Shown here: positions 51,917 to 59,294 of the stretch, in pieces
Layout: each line of letters opens with the position of its first letter
Numbering within the stretch: position 1 is the stretch's first letter
Made by a program: the position numbers and the translations under genes
Assembly (NCBI GenBank): GCA_022711755.1
Contig: JAKLEA010000013.1
Coordinates: forward strand, 1 to 64,000
DNA length: 64,000 nt
From: Planctomycetota bacterium
GTDB lineage: Bacteria; Planctomycetota; Brocadiia; SM23-32; JAKLEA01
Reading direction: 5' to 3'
Notes under the pieces: model-generated
Database searches by the model: none
The model's input: only the letters and a program-made list of their open reading frames with translations
Told to the model about the DNA's origin: nothing

Positions 51917-52929
51917 AGCTCAACCGTCCTCCCCGTGTCGGCGGATTTTTGAATGGCCAGGATTATCTCGGTGACCTTCGCTCCATCAGCGGCCGTGCAC
52001 ATCGGCTGCCTGTCCTCGATGACACAATCAGCAAAATAACGGATGCTGTCATAAGCGAAGCCGGTTGGCCTGCCATGGACGCCGGGCATGACGAGCACGT
52101 CCGGATAGGAGCCGCCGGATGACGTGTATTTCTCGATTGCGCGGTTGTTGCTGCCGTCAATGCAGAGCGCGCCCTTGTCCCCGACGAGGCGGCATTTCAG
52201 GTCAATTATGTTTGGCCATGTATTGGGCAGAATCCACCCGTTCTCCAGCGCGCAGACGGTTCCCTTGCGGAATTCGATCAGGCTCGCGTAAAAGTCCGCC
52301 GTCGGGATTCCCATGGGCGTCAGGACGTTGTCGCGCTTAAGGCTGGTCACGCGAGCCGGCTCGTCTCCCAGCAGCCACATCATGGTGTCCAGGCTGTGAG
52401 TGGCCAGGAACCAGTTGACGGTTGATTTGCCGGTCCAGGATAACATTTGCGTGGGCACGAATATTGTGTCCCAGAGCCTGTAATGCGCAAATTGGATATT
52501 CCCAAGCTCGCCGTCGTCAACTGCTTTCTTCGCCTTATAAAACGGCGGGCTCCAGCGGTTGTGGAAGTCCACCATGAACTTGACGGGATTCTTTTTCAGC
52601 GCCGTCAGGATTCGGTCACAGCCGGCCTTTGTAGTCGCCATCGGTTTCTCGATGAGGACGTGCTTTCCGGCCTTGATCGCCGCAAGCGCGATCTCCTCGT
52701 GCGCGAAATCGGGCGTGGCGATCGAAACAGCGTCAATATCCGAATCGAGAAGCGCCCTGTAATCGGCATATTTGCGGGGGATACCGCATTTCTCCGCGAT
52801 TTCACCAAGCCGTTTCTCATTCTTGTCGGAAATGGCGGTCATTTCGGCGAATGGGTGGTCTTTGAAGACGCGTATATGGCTTTCCCCCCACATTCCAACC
52901 CCAATTACGGCGAATTTCCTTTTTTCCAC
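51913..52929 (-). CDS. Gfo/Idh/MocA family oxidoreductase
   Basis: 338 residues. Rossmann motif VIGVGMWGESHI, the family EKPMA block (LIEKPMATT), and the catalytic-site ATHSLDTMMWLLGD with the expected His. It oxidises or reduces a sugar or polyol carbon with NAD(P). myo-Inositol 2-dehydrogenase (IolG) belongs here, and the window has iolM and iolN 36 kb away, so this is a candidate IolG, but the pattern is not specific. AGGAGGACG precedes the ATG. Monocistronic; it converges with the methyltransferase. Confidence 0.85.
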   Translation of the reverse strand: MEKRKFAVIGVGMWGESHIRVFKDHPFAEMTAISDKNEKRLGEIAEKCGIPRKYADYRALLDSDIDAVSIATPDFAHEEIALAAIKAGKHVLIEKPMATTKAGCDRILTALKKNPVKFMVDFHNRWSPPFYKAKKAVDDGELGNIQFAHYRLWDTIFVPTQMLSWTGKSTVNWFLATHSLDTMMWLLGDEPARVTSLKRDNVLTPMGIPTADFYASLIEFRKGTVCALENGWILPNTWPNIIDLKCRLVGDKGALCIDGSNNRAIEKYTSSGGSYPDVLVMPGVHGRPTGFAYDSIRYFADCVIEDRQPMCTAADGAKVTEIILAIQKSADTGRTVEL

Positions 52930-53165
52930 TGTTCGTCCTCCTGTCGAATGTCATGTTGATTGCAGAATCTCAGACTGTAACAGGAAGATTTTAGCGGAAA
53001 TGACGTTTGGGAGCGATAAAACTCGGAAAGAAGGCCATGCCTATTAGTAAGAGAAAGAAAATTGGCGCAATAATTATTGCTGCAAGCGGGTATCGCCTGT
53101 AGAAAAACATAGGTAATGCGAAAAGGCCTTCCACCAAGAAAAACAAGTCGCATATGGCATTCCGA

Positions 53166-53179
53166 CCATACAACATATG
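53166..53179 (+). promoter_or_regulatory. Operator-like repeat 1 (candidate NrdR box)
   Basis: CCATACAACATATG. It differs from the copy at 53246 by one base. The core resembles NrdR boxes (consensus of the form ACAC-w-ATATAT-w-GTGT), though spacing to its partner (80 bases) is larger than usual. Confidence 0.4.
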
Positions 53180-53232
53180 GCAATATGCGAGGATTTCATG
53201 AGGATTTCTTAAGAAAGCCCCGAAAAAAAACC

Positions 53233-53261
53233 TTGACAATGGCAGCCATACAATATATGCT
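53233..53261 (+). promoter_or_regulatory. Putative promoter of the nrdR-nrdD operon
   Basis: TTGACA (53233-53238, perfect), 17 bases, TATGCT (53256-53261). The operator-like repeat 2 lies over its -10 box. Predicted start near 53268 gives a leader of about 200 bases. Confidence 0.6.
53246..53259 (+). promoter_or_regulatory. Operator-like repeat 2 (candidate NrdR box) on the promoter
   Basis: CCATACAATATATG overlaps the -10 box at 53256, as expected for a repressor site. The CAATATAT core is the closest match to an NrdR box in the region. Confidence 0.45.
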
Positions 53262-53267
53262 TCCCAA

Positions 53268-53469
53268 CATGGTTGATGTCTTCAACCTGTGGTAGGCGAG
53301 GTGCAGAGGGATCAGGGACAGCCGAAACTGGAGCCAAAAGCTATAAACCACTGCTAGATAAGCGGTTATAAGGCTTCAGATGTATATGACTCTGTTTCGG
53401 CAACGGACGGATGGGCCATACCATCTGTTGTAGGTAGCGCAAGGGCTGTAACAGACAGGGGCTCCGACG
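53268..53469 (+). ncRNA. Structured 5' leader of nrdR (candidate cis-regulatory RNA)
   Basis: Possible stems: GGTTGA/TCAACC (53271-53276 with 53282-53287); AAGC-TATAA-CC with GG-TTATA-GCTT (53338-53376); CAGATG...TATG with CATA...CATCTG (53377-53427); CTGT/ACAG (53446-53449 with 53455-53458); and a closing stem GGAGCC/GGCTCC (53330-53335 with 53460-53465). The last would make a multi-branch junction ending four bases before the nrdR GTG and could mask its ribosome-binding region. I checked the sequence by eye against cobalamin, FMN, TPP, SAM, THF, guanidine and c-di-GMP-I riboswitch signatures and found no match. Confidence 0.45.
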
Positions 53470-53952
53470 GTGAAGTGTCCGTTCTGCAAGCAGGACAAGC
53501 TCAGGGTGATAAACTCCCGGGCAACGGCCGACGGGACTTCGATCAAGAGAAGGCGGCAATGCGAGAACTGCAAGAGGCGTTTCACAACGTACGAACGCAT
53601 CGAAGGCAGCCTTCTCCGGATCGTTAAAAAGGACGGGAGCCGCCAGGACTTCAACCGTCAGAAAATTCTTAGCGGGCTTCTGAAGGCTTGTGAAAAGCGC
53701 CCCGTTTCAGCCGATGCGCTGGAGACTCTCATAGACGAGGTGGAGCAGGATGTGCATAAGCGGTTCGACCGCGAGGCCCCGGCTTACGTCGTCGGCGAAC
53801 TGGTGATGGACAAACTCAGAAATCTAGACCCGGTCGCCTATATTCGCTTTGCCAGTGTCTACCGCGAGTTCAAGGATGTGTCGGACTTCGTCGAAGAGGT
53901 TCAACCGATTCTTGAGGAGTCCGGCGGAGGGAAGGAAGAATCCGAAGCTTGA
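53470..53952 (+). CDS. nrdR: Transcriptional regulator NrdR of ribonucleotide reductase genes
   Basis: 160 residues. N-terminal zinc ribbon with Cys3, Cys6, Cys31 and Cys34, then an ATP-cone domain (VKKDGSRQDFNRQKILSGLLKACEKRPV). NrdR binds NrdR boxes when its ATP-cone senses ATP/dATP and represses RNR genes. GTG start gives MKCPFC, the family opening; no Shine-Dalgarno sequence is evident, and the leader stem ends four bases upstream, hinting at translational control. It is first of the nrd operon, which fits autoregulation. Confidence 0.95.
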   Translation: MKCPFCKQDKLRVINSRATADGTSIKRRRQCENCKRRFTTYERIEGSLLRIVKKDGSRQDFNRQKILSGLLKACEKRPVSADALETLIDEVEQDVHKRFDREAPAYVVGELVMDKLRNLDPVAYIRFASVYREFKDVSDFVEEVQPILEESGGGKEESEA

Positions 53953-54060
53953 TGCTCGTATTGCCGACCCTCTGAGAGGGGAGTATTGCAGGGCTACTCC
54001 GAGACAGACGTGGCGGGAGGGAGAATGGTGTCGAACGCGCAGGGCAAGGAGGCGAACCAA

Positions 54061-56520
54061 GTGAACGCTATTACTTATGTGCGCAAACGAGACGGAAGAC
54101 TGGTCCAGTTCAACAAAAAGAAGATAGCGGACGCGATCTTCAAGGCGGCCCAGGCCGTCGGTGGCGAGGACAGATTCCTGGCCGAGGAACTCGGCGACGT
54201 GGTGGTCATGTTCCTGGAGAAGCAGCAACTGGCGATCCCCCCGGGGATCGAGGATATCCAGGACGTGGTAGAGAAGGTCCTGATCGAAACGGGACATGCC
54301 AAGACAGCGAAGGCATACATACTTTACCGCGACCGTCGGGCGAAAATCCGTGAAGCGATGCGGGTGCGAAAGTCCGCGCCGCCAAAGAAGGCCAACGCGA
54401 CGGACCTGTCGTTGCTGGTTGACGGCGCGACGACCGAGGACGTGCAACCATGGTCAAAGGCCAAGATCGCGCTGGCGCTCCAGACCGAGGCCGACGTGGC
54501 TCCGGAAATCGCCGAACACGTGGCGGCGGCAGTCGAGGAAAAAGTTTTCGCCGGCGGGTTGAGGCGCATTTCAACGGCCCTGATCCGCGAACTGGTTGAC
54601 AACGAGCTTTTCGAGCTTGGCATGACCGCCCGCCTGCAAAAACAGACCGTCATCGGCATGCCGAAATACGATCTGGACATGCTGATACACTCCAAGAGCA
54701 AGGAAAACAGCAACATCACCTCAAACAATCCCGAGGCGATCAACCTTGCGATAGCCGAGAACACGCTCAAGCAATACGCGCTTCAAGAAGTCTTCAGCAA
54801 GCCCGTGGCGGACGCCCACATGTCCGGGATGATATATCTCCACGACCTGGGCTATCCCACGCGCGTCTACTGCTCCAGCCATTCGCTGGAATACCTGAAG
54901 ATATACGGCCTGAAGCTTGAGAACCTGGACACGCTGAGCGATCCAGCCAAGCACGCTCGGACGCTGACAGGACATCTAAACACGTTCCTGGCCAGCATGC
55001 AGGCCTATTACGCCGGCGCGCTGGGGGTGGGCTACATCAACATTCTGTACGCCCCGTACCTTGAGCACATGAGCGAGGCGGAGATGCGTCAGGAGGCCCA
55101 GCACCTGATCTACTCCTGCTCGCAGAGCGCGTTCAGCCGCGGCGGACAGACCCTGTTTCTGGACTTCAACATCCACACCGGCGTGCCGTCCTACATGCGC
55201 GACATTCCGGCAATCGGCCCCGGCGGCAAGAAAACGGGCAAGACATACGGCGACTATGCGGTCACCGCCCAGCGCTTCGCCAAGTGCATGCTGGACATCT
55301 GGCGCGAGGGCGACGCCTACGGAAACCTGTTCGCCTTCCCGAAGTGCGATTTCCACGTGAATCGCGAGACCTTCAGCGATCCCGAGCAATACAGACTGCT
55401 GGAATACGCCGCGCAGGTGGCAAGCGAAAACGGCTCTCCGTATTTTGTTTTCGACCGCGACGAAGTCACCCTGGCGGCCTGCTGCAGGCTGCGCACGACC
55501 ATCGAGGACGACTACATGATCCGTCACCTGGAAAGCATGAGGTTCTGCGGCTTCCAGAACGTGACGGTCAACCTTCCGCAGGCCGCATACAGGGCGGAAG
55601 GGGATACCGAGCGCCTCTTGCAGGAGATTGACAAGGCGCTGGACCTGGCCATTCAGGCCCACCATGACAAGCGCAAGTTCATCGCCACGCTGATGAGCGA
55701 TTCGCGGATGCCACTCTGGCAGATCGGCAAGAACGCGGCGGACGGACGCCCGTACGTCGAGCTGGACAAGTGCACCTACATCGTCGGGCTGCTGGGATTG
55801 AACGAATGCGTCCAGTTCTGCACCGGCAAGGAACTGCACGAGGGCAGTGACGTCCTGATGCTGGGCCTCAAGATCGTCTCCCACATGTATCAGCGCTGCA
55901 AGGAGCACAGCCGCAGGCACGGACTGAAATTCACGCTGGAGGAATCCCCGGCCGAAAGCGCCACCCGCCGGTTGGCCAAGACGGACATGCGCAGATTCCC
56001 CGATGCCGTGAACATGGTCAAGGGCGACCTGGCGAACGACCAGTATTACTACACCAACAGCGTTCATCTCAGGGCCGACGCGCCCGTTGACATGCTCACG
56101 AGGATCAGGCTGCAGAGCAAGTTCCACGGGCTGATCGAGTCCGGGGCGATAATCCACGCCTTCGTCGGCGAGGAGCGCCCGTCCACAGGCAGCATACTGA
56201 ACCTGGCGCGCAAAACCTTCGAGAAGACGAACGCCGCGCAACTGACCATCTCTCCGGAGTTCACGGTCTGCAACAGTTGCCACAGGTCAACGCCGAAGAT
56301 TCAGGCAAAGTGCGACTACTGCGGCTCCGAGGATACGTACGGCGTGACGAGAATTGTCGGATACTACAGCCGGATAAACAACTGGAACCCGTCGAAACTG
56401 GGCGAACTGGCCGACCGGCGCAAGGGCGACTACTCTTTGAAGCGCGCAGCGCCGGACGCGCCCTCGACGGCGCGCGCGCCGTCACCAGCGCAGGCAACGG
56501 CGACGGAACCTGTGGCGTAA
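54061..56520 (+). CDS. nrdD: Anaerobic (class III) ribonucleoside-triphosphate reductase
   Basis: 819 residues if started at the GTG at 54061, which has AGGAGG eight bases upstream; an ATG at 54025 with GGGAGGGAGA is the alternative. ATP-cone at 3-95 (YVRKRDGRLVQFNKKKI), then the ten-stranded NrdD barrel with the finger-loop Cys in GLNECVQF. The glycyl-radical loop near the C-terminus reads TRIVGYYSRI (Gly about 767), preceded by the zinc-binding Cys 737, 740, 751 and 754. The extra C-terminal tail of about 30 residues is Ala/Pro-rich. It makes dNTPs without oxygen, needs NrdG, and is followed by a redoxin and nrdG. Confidence 0.95.
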   Translation: MNAITYVRKRDGRLVQFNKKKIADAIFKAAQAVGGEDRFLAEELGDVVVMFLEKQQLAIPPGIEDIQDVVEKVLIETGHAKTAKAYILYRDRRAKIREAMRVRKSAPPKKANATDLSLLVDGATTEDVQPWSKAKIALALQTEADVAPEIAEHVAAAVEEKVFAGGLRRISTALIRELVDNELFELGMTARLQKQTVIGMPKYDLDMLIHSKSKENSNITSNNPEAINLAIAENTLKQYALQEVFSKPVADAHMSGMIYLHDLGYPTRVYCSSHSLEYLKIYGLKLENLDTLSDPAKHARTLTGHLNTFLASMQAYYAGALGVGYINILYAPYLEHMSEAEMRQEAQHLIYSCSQSAFSRGGQTLFLDFNIHTGVPSYMRDIPAIGPGGKKTGKTYGDYAVTAQRFAKCMLDIWREGDAYGNLFAFPKCDFHVNRETFSDPEQYRLLEYAAQVASENGSPYFVFDRDEVTLAACCRLRTTIEDDYMIRHLESMRFCGFQNVTVNLPQAAYRAEGDTERLLQEIDKALDLAIQAHHDKRKFIATLMSDSRMPLWQIGKNAADGRPYVELDKCTYIVGLLGLNECVQFCTGKELHEGSDVLMLGLKIVSHMYQRCKEHSRRHGLKFTLEESPAESATRRLAKTDMRRFPDAVNMVKGDLANDQYYYTNSVHLRADAPVDMLTRIRLQSKFHGLIESGAIIHAFVGEERPSTGSILNLARKTFEKTNAAQLTISPEFTVCNSCHRSTPKIQAKCDYCGSEDTYGVTRIVGYYSRINNWNPSKLGELADRRKGDYSLKRAAPDAPSTARAPSPAQATATEPVA

Positions 56521-56550
56521 GGCCGGATCGCCGCCGCAAGGGGCTGAACG

Positions 56551-56844
56551 ATGGAGATACACATCTTCGGAAAAAACAATTGCGCCTACTGCGTAAGCAC
56601 GAAGAGTAAGGTGGCCCATTTCCTGAAGAAGTGGGAGCTGGAGGAAAAAGTCGCCGTCGTCTACCACGACATGGAATCGGTTGACGGACGGGCGGAAGGT
56701 TGTTTCTACGATGTCCAGGACGTGCCGACAACAATCGTTCTGGACGAGGGGAGCGACGAGCTTGGCCGCTGGGTCAAAAGTGTTCCTCCAGTTGAGGAAC
56801 TTCGCGCCGCGCTTGGAGAAAACGCAGTTGATTGCTCCGGTTAG
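56551..56844 (+). CDS. Glutaredoxin-like redoxin of the nrd operon
   Basis: 97 residues with a thioredoxin fold: beta strand EIHIFGKNN, redox CAYC (Cys11, Cys14), and VQDVPTTIVLDEG giving the cis-Pro. Placement between nrdD and nrdG suggests it supplies electrons to the reductase, as NrdH-type redoxins do for other classes. Some class III enzymes use formate instead, so thioredoxin-type NrdD activity is implied. Its end overlaps the nrdG start by 17 bases. Confidence 0.85.
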   Translation: MEIHIFGKNNCAYCVSTKSKVAHFLKKWELEEKVAVVYHDMESVDGRAEGCFYDVQDVPTTIVLDEGSDELGRWVKSVPPVEELRAALGENAVDCSG

Positions 56845-57565
56845 AGGGTTGCTGGAATCAAGCCTGATCGAGTGGGAAGGGCGCATAAGCGCTGTGTTCT
56901 TCCTGCCGACGTGCAACTTCCGCTGCCCGAACTGCCATGCGCCGCACCTGCTTGCTCCGGTCGCCGAGGACGATCACATACCGCTGGAGCCGGTGCGCAA
57001 GCTCCTGAAGTCCCGCGAGGGATGGATTGACGGGGTTGTGATTTCCGGCGGGGAGCCGACCGTGCACGGCGAAGCGCTCATCGCGCTCTGCCGCGAAATC
57101 AAGGGCTGGGGGCTGGAAGTCCGCCTGTCCACAAACGGCTCCAGACCGGAAACGCTGGGCAGACTTCTAGCCGAAGATTTAATTGCCTCCGTGGCGATGG
57201 ACGTGAAGCACCGCCTGCGGGCATACGAATACTCTCTGGCCGCTGGCGTCGCGGCGGACATGGAGGCCGTGCAGTCCGGCATCGAGATGCTGAAGTCAAG
57301 CTGCATCGAGGTCGAATTCCGCACAACTGTCGTGCCCGGGCTTCATGATCCGGAAGACATCGAGTCCATTGCCAAGACCCTTGGCCCGAAGGCCGACTAC
57401 GTTCTTCAGGCTTTCCGGCCCGGTAACTGCCTCAGCGCGGAGATGAACAAGCGCGCGGCGACGCTACCAGAGACGCTTCAGGCGATGGCCGAACGCGCAA
57501 ACGCCCACGTAGCCCGCTGCCGGGTCAGGGGAGTGGCCGGTTGCGCATGCAGGGAGTTTAAGTGA
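56828..57565 (+). CDS. nrdG: Anaerobic RNR activating enzyme (radical SAM, NrdG type)
   Basis: 245 residues. Radical SAM Cys29, Cys33 and Cys36 (TCNFRCPNC), then VISGGEPT and RLSTNGSRPE. It generates the glycyl radical on NrdD. Start is a TTG at 56828 with GGAG nine bases upstream, overlapping the redoxin gene. This protein is of the longer NrdG2-like type rather than the 150-residue E. coli form. It ends GTGA-overlapping the amrS gene. Confidence 0.88.
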   Translation: MIAPVRGLLESSLIEWEGRISAVFFLPTCNFRCPNCHAPHLLAPVAEDDHIPLEPVRKLLKSREGWIDGVVISGGEPTVHGEALIALCREIKGWGLEVRLSTNGSRPETLGRLLAEDLIASVAMDVKHRLRAYEYSLAAGVAADMEAVQSGIEMLKSSCIEVEFRTTVVPGLHDPEDIESIAKTLGPKADYVLQAFRPGNCLSAEMNKRAATLPETLQAMAERANAHVARCRVRGVAGCACREFK

Positions 57566-58551
57566 AAGAGGCCCTCTACTACGCGCAGAGGCCCGATGGA
57601 AAGGTTGAATGTGAGCTTTGCCCGCACCGTTGCGTCATTGAGGAAGGCAGGACGGGAATCTGCCGCGTCCGGAGAAACGAAGGCGGGAGGCTTCAATCGC
57701 TCATTTATGGCGAAGTCGCGTCAATCGCCATGGATCCGATCGAAAAGAAGCCCCTCTACCATTTCTTCCCCGGGCGAAACATCCTGTCGGCAGGGACGAA
57801 CGGATGCAATTTCCGGTGCTCCTTCTGCCAGAACTGGCAGATATCGCAGCAGGAAGTTGCCCGGCGGAAGATTGAGCCGGCGGCGCTTGTCGCAACGGCG
57901 CGCCGCGAGGGCAGCATAGGCGTGGCGTTCACGTACAACGAGCCGTTGATCTGGCACGAATTTGTGCTGGACGTGGCGACACTGACGAGGGAAGCAGGAA
58001 TGGTCAACGTTCTGGTGACAAACGGATATGTGAATCCGGAGCCACTGGACGGGCTGCTTCCGCTGGTTGACGCGCTGAACATTGACGTGAAAAGTATGCG
58101 TCCGGAGTTCTACAGGAAACACTGTGGAGGCTCGCTTGAGCCTGTGCTGGAGACCTGCAGAACTGCGGGCGCGAAGACGCACGTGGAGTTGACAAATCTG
58201 GTAATACCTGGCGAGAACGATTCTCCGGAGGATTTTGAGAAGCTTCGCGACTGGATTGCCGACAACATGGGCGGGAACACGCCGTTACACCTTTCGGCAT
58301 ATACGCCGAGGCATAAATTCACGGCGCCGCCGACTCCTGTCGAAACATTGTTAAAGGCGCATGGCATTTGCCGTGAAAAACTTGATTACGTCTACCTGGG
58401 CAATGTCATGACCGCCGAAGGACGCGACACGCTGTGCAGAAACTGCGGAGCGCTCCTGGTTGAGCGCCGCGGCTACCATACCAGGATCACCGGCCTGACG
58501 GAGGGCCGGTGCGCAAAGTGTGGATCGGAGAACAATTTCAGGCAGGGATAG
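57562..58551 (+). CDS. amrS: AmmeMemoRadiSam-system radical SAM enzyme (AmrS, PflA-like)
   Basis: 329 residues. N-terminal Cys cluster (ELCPHRC with Cys20 and Cys24, plus Cys17 and Cys34), radical SAM Cys82, Cys86 and Cys89 (GCNFRCSFCQNW), LTYNEP-like FTYNEPLIWHEF, and C-terminal CxxC pairs (CRNCG, CAKCG). This is the AmrS pattern. The AmmecR1 and Memo partners of the system are not in the window; instead it is translationally coupled (GTGA overlap) with nrdG. Function of AmrS is not established; glycyl-radical activation is possible from its PflA kinship. Confidence 0.9.
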   Translation: MKEALYYAQRPDGKVECELCPHRCVIEEGRTGICRVRRNEGGRLQSLIYGEVASIAMDPIEKKPLYHFFPGRNILSAGTNGCNFRCSFCQNWQISQQEVARRKIEPAALVATARREGSIGVAFTYNEPLIWHEFVLDVATLTREAGMVNVLVTNGYVNPEPLDGLLPLVDALNIDVKSMRPEFYRKHCGGSLEPVLETCRTAGAKTHVELTNLVIPGENDSPEDFEKLRDWIADNMGGNTPLHLSAYTPRHKFTAPPTPVETLLKAHGICREKLDYVYLGNVMTAEGRDTLCRNCGALLVERRGYHTRITGLTEGRCAKCGSENNFRQG

Positions 58552-58646
58552 ACGAACCAAAACAAAGGAAAACGGCGTCGTCCCATTGCTGAATTGTTCT
58601 CTGTTGTGCGTTTCGAGTCCCCGTTTCAGTGACAGGAGGTGTCGGT

Positions 58647-58766
58647 ATGGCTAAGGCTGCAGCAAAGAAGACGGTTGCGAAGAAGGCTCCGGCGAAGAAG
58701 TGTGCGGCGACGAAGTGCTGCGCAGCAAAGAAAAAACCGGCAGCCAAGAAGGCGGCGAAGAAGTAG
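58647..58766 (+). CDS. Tiny Lys/Ala-rich, histone-H1-tail-like protein with cysteines
   Basis: 39 residues, about two fifths Lys and one third Ala: MAKAAAKKTVAKKAPAKK, then CAATKCC and more AAKK units. RBS AGGAGGT lies at ideal spacing, so translation is well supported. Its AKK repeats resemble H1/Hc1-type DNA-binding tails. The three cysteines (19, 24 and 25) are unusual for such tails and might bind metal or form disulfides. It stands just upstream of smc, which may be chance. Very short, so the call rests on the start region and composition. Confidence 0.7.
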   Translation: MAKAAAKKTVAKKAPAKKCAATKCCAAKKKPAAKKAAKK

Positions 58767-59294
58767 TTCGACGCCTTGCGGATCCACGCGGTTGGGGTAG
58801 GGTACCTTTTGGGCGGCTTGCTGCCTTGAGCGTGCCGGAGGGGGTACCCCGCCAGCCGTCAGACCGGTCGTCATGACTGGCGGCCGGATGTGTGTTGTCG
58901 GCGAAGCGCCGTCGGCGGGTATTCCACCCGGGCGGCGGCGCTTCGCCGCATTTGCGTCCGGGACATCACCGCTTTTACGCGTTTTATCGCGTAAAAGCTG
59001 TTTCATTATGCGGTCGCCGTCAGATCGCGCAGAATGAAAGGTCCGACCGTGGTGAGGAAGCCCGAGATTTTTCTCTGGACAACATTGCGGCGCGTTGGTA
59101 CAAATATATATGTCGAACCTGACGGCCAAGCGCCTTCAGTACCGTCTACACCGACGACGCGACAACGCAATCGCTTATTGAACGGCCCGCCCGGCGGCCT
59201 GCCGCGGGCAGCAGAAGCATCGCGTACGTTCTATTCAGCCGCTCGCGCAATGGAGAGGAAACGCCGCGCAACGGCTATCGAGGGGTAAGACGGA
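58767..59294. other. Spacer rich in inverted repeats between the mini-protein gene and smc
   Basis: 528 bases. Stems: CCGCCAG/CTGGCGG (58849-58884), GGCGAAGCGCCG/CGGCGCTTCGCC (12 bp, 58900-58948) and GCTTTTACGCG-ttttat-CGCGTAAAAGC (11 bp, 58971-58998). Also two GGTACC palindromes. Could end transcription of the upstream gene, or hold a structured RNA. Short open frames here look accidental. Confidence 0.5.
58971..58998 (+). terminator. Perfect 11-bp hairpin, possible terminator
   Basis: GCTTTTACGCG (58971-58981), loop TTTTAT, CGCGTAAAAGC (58988-58998), then TGTTTCATTAT. The T run is weak, so an attenuator or other RNA role is equally possible. Confidence 0.45.

Larger units (their letters stand above)
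52930..53469. other. A+T-richer region upstream of nrdR: operator-like repeats, promoter and leader
   Basis: 540 bases with visibly lower GC than their surroundings. It contains the duplicated CCATACAAYATATG 14-mer, the nrdR promoter and a folded leader. An 82-codon minus-strand frame (52991-53239) encodes two hydrophobic stretches but would need a TTG start lying over the promoter and has no ribosome-binding site, so it is not called. Confidence 0.55.

Noticed and set aside
52991..53239. 82-codon minus-strand frame with two hydrophobic stretches
   Set aside because: Needs a TTG start lying on the nrd promoter and has no ribosome-binding site; hydrophobicity follows from the A+T-rich composition.
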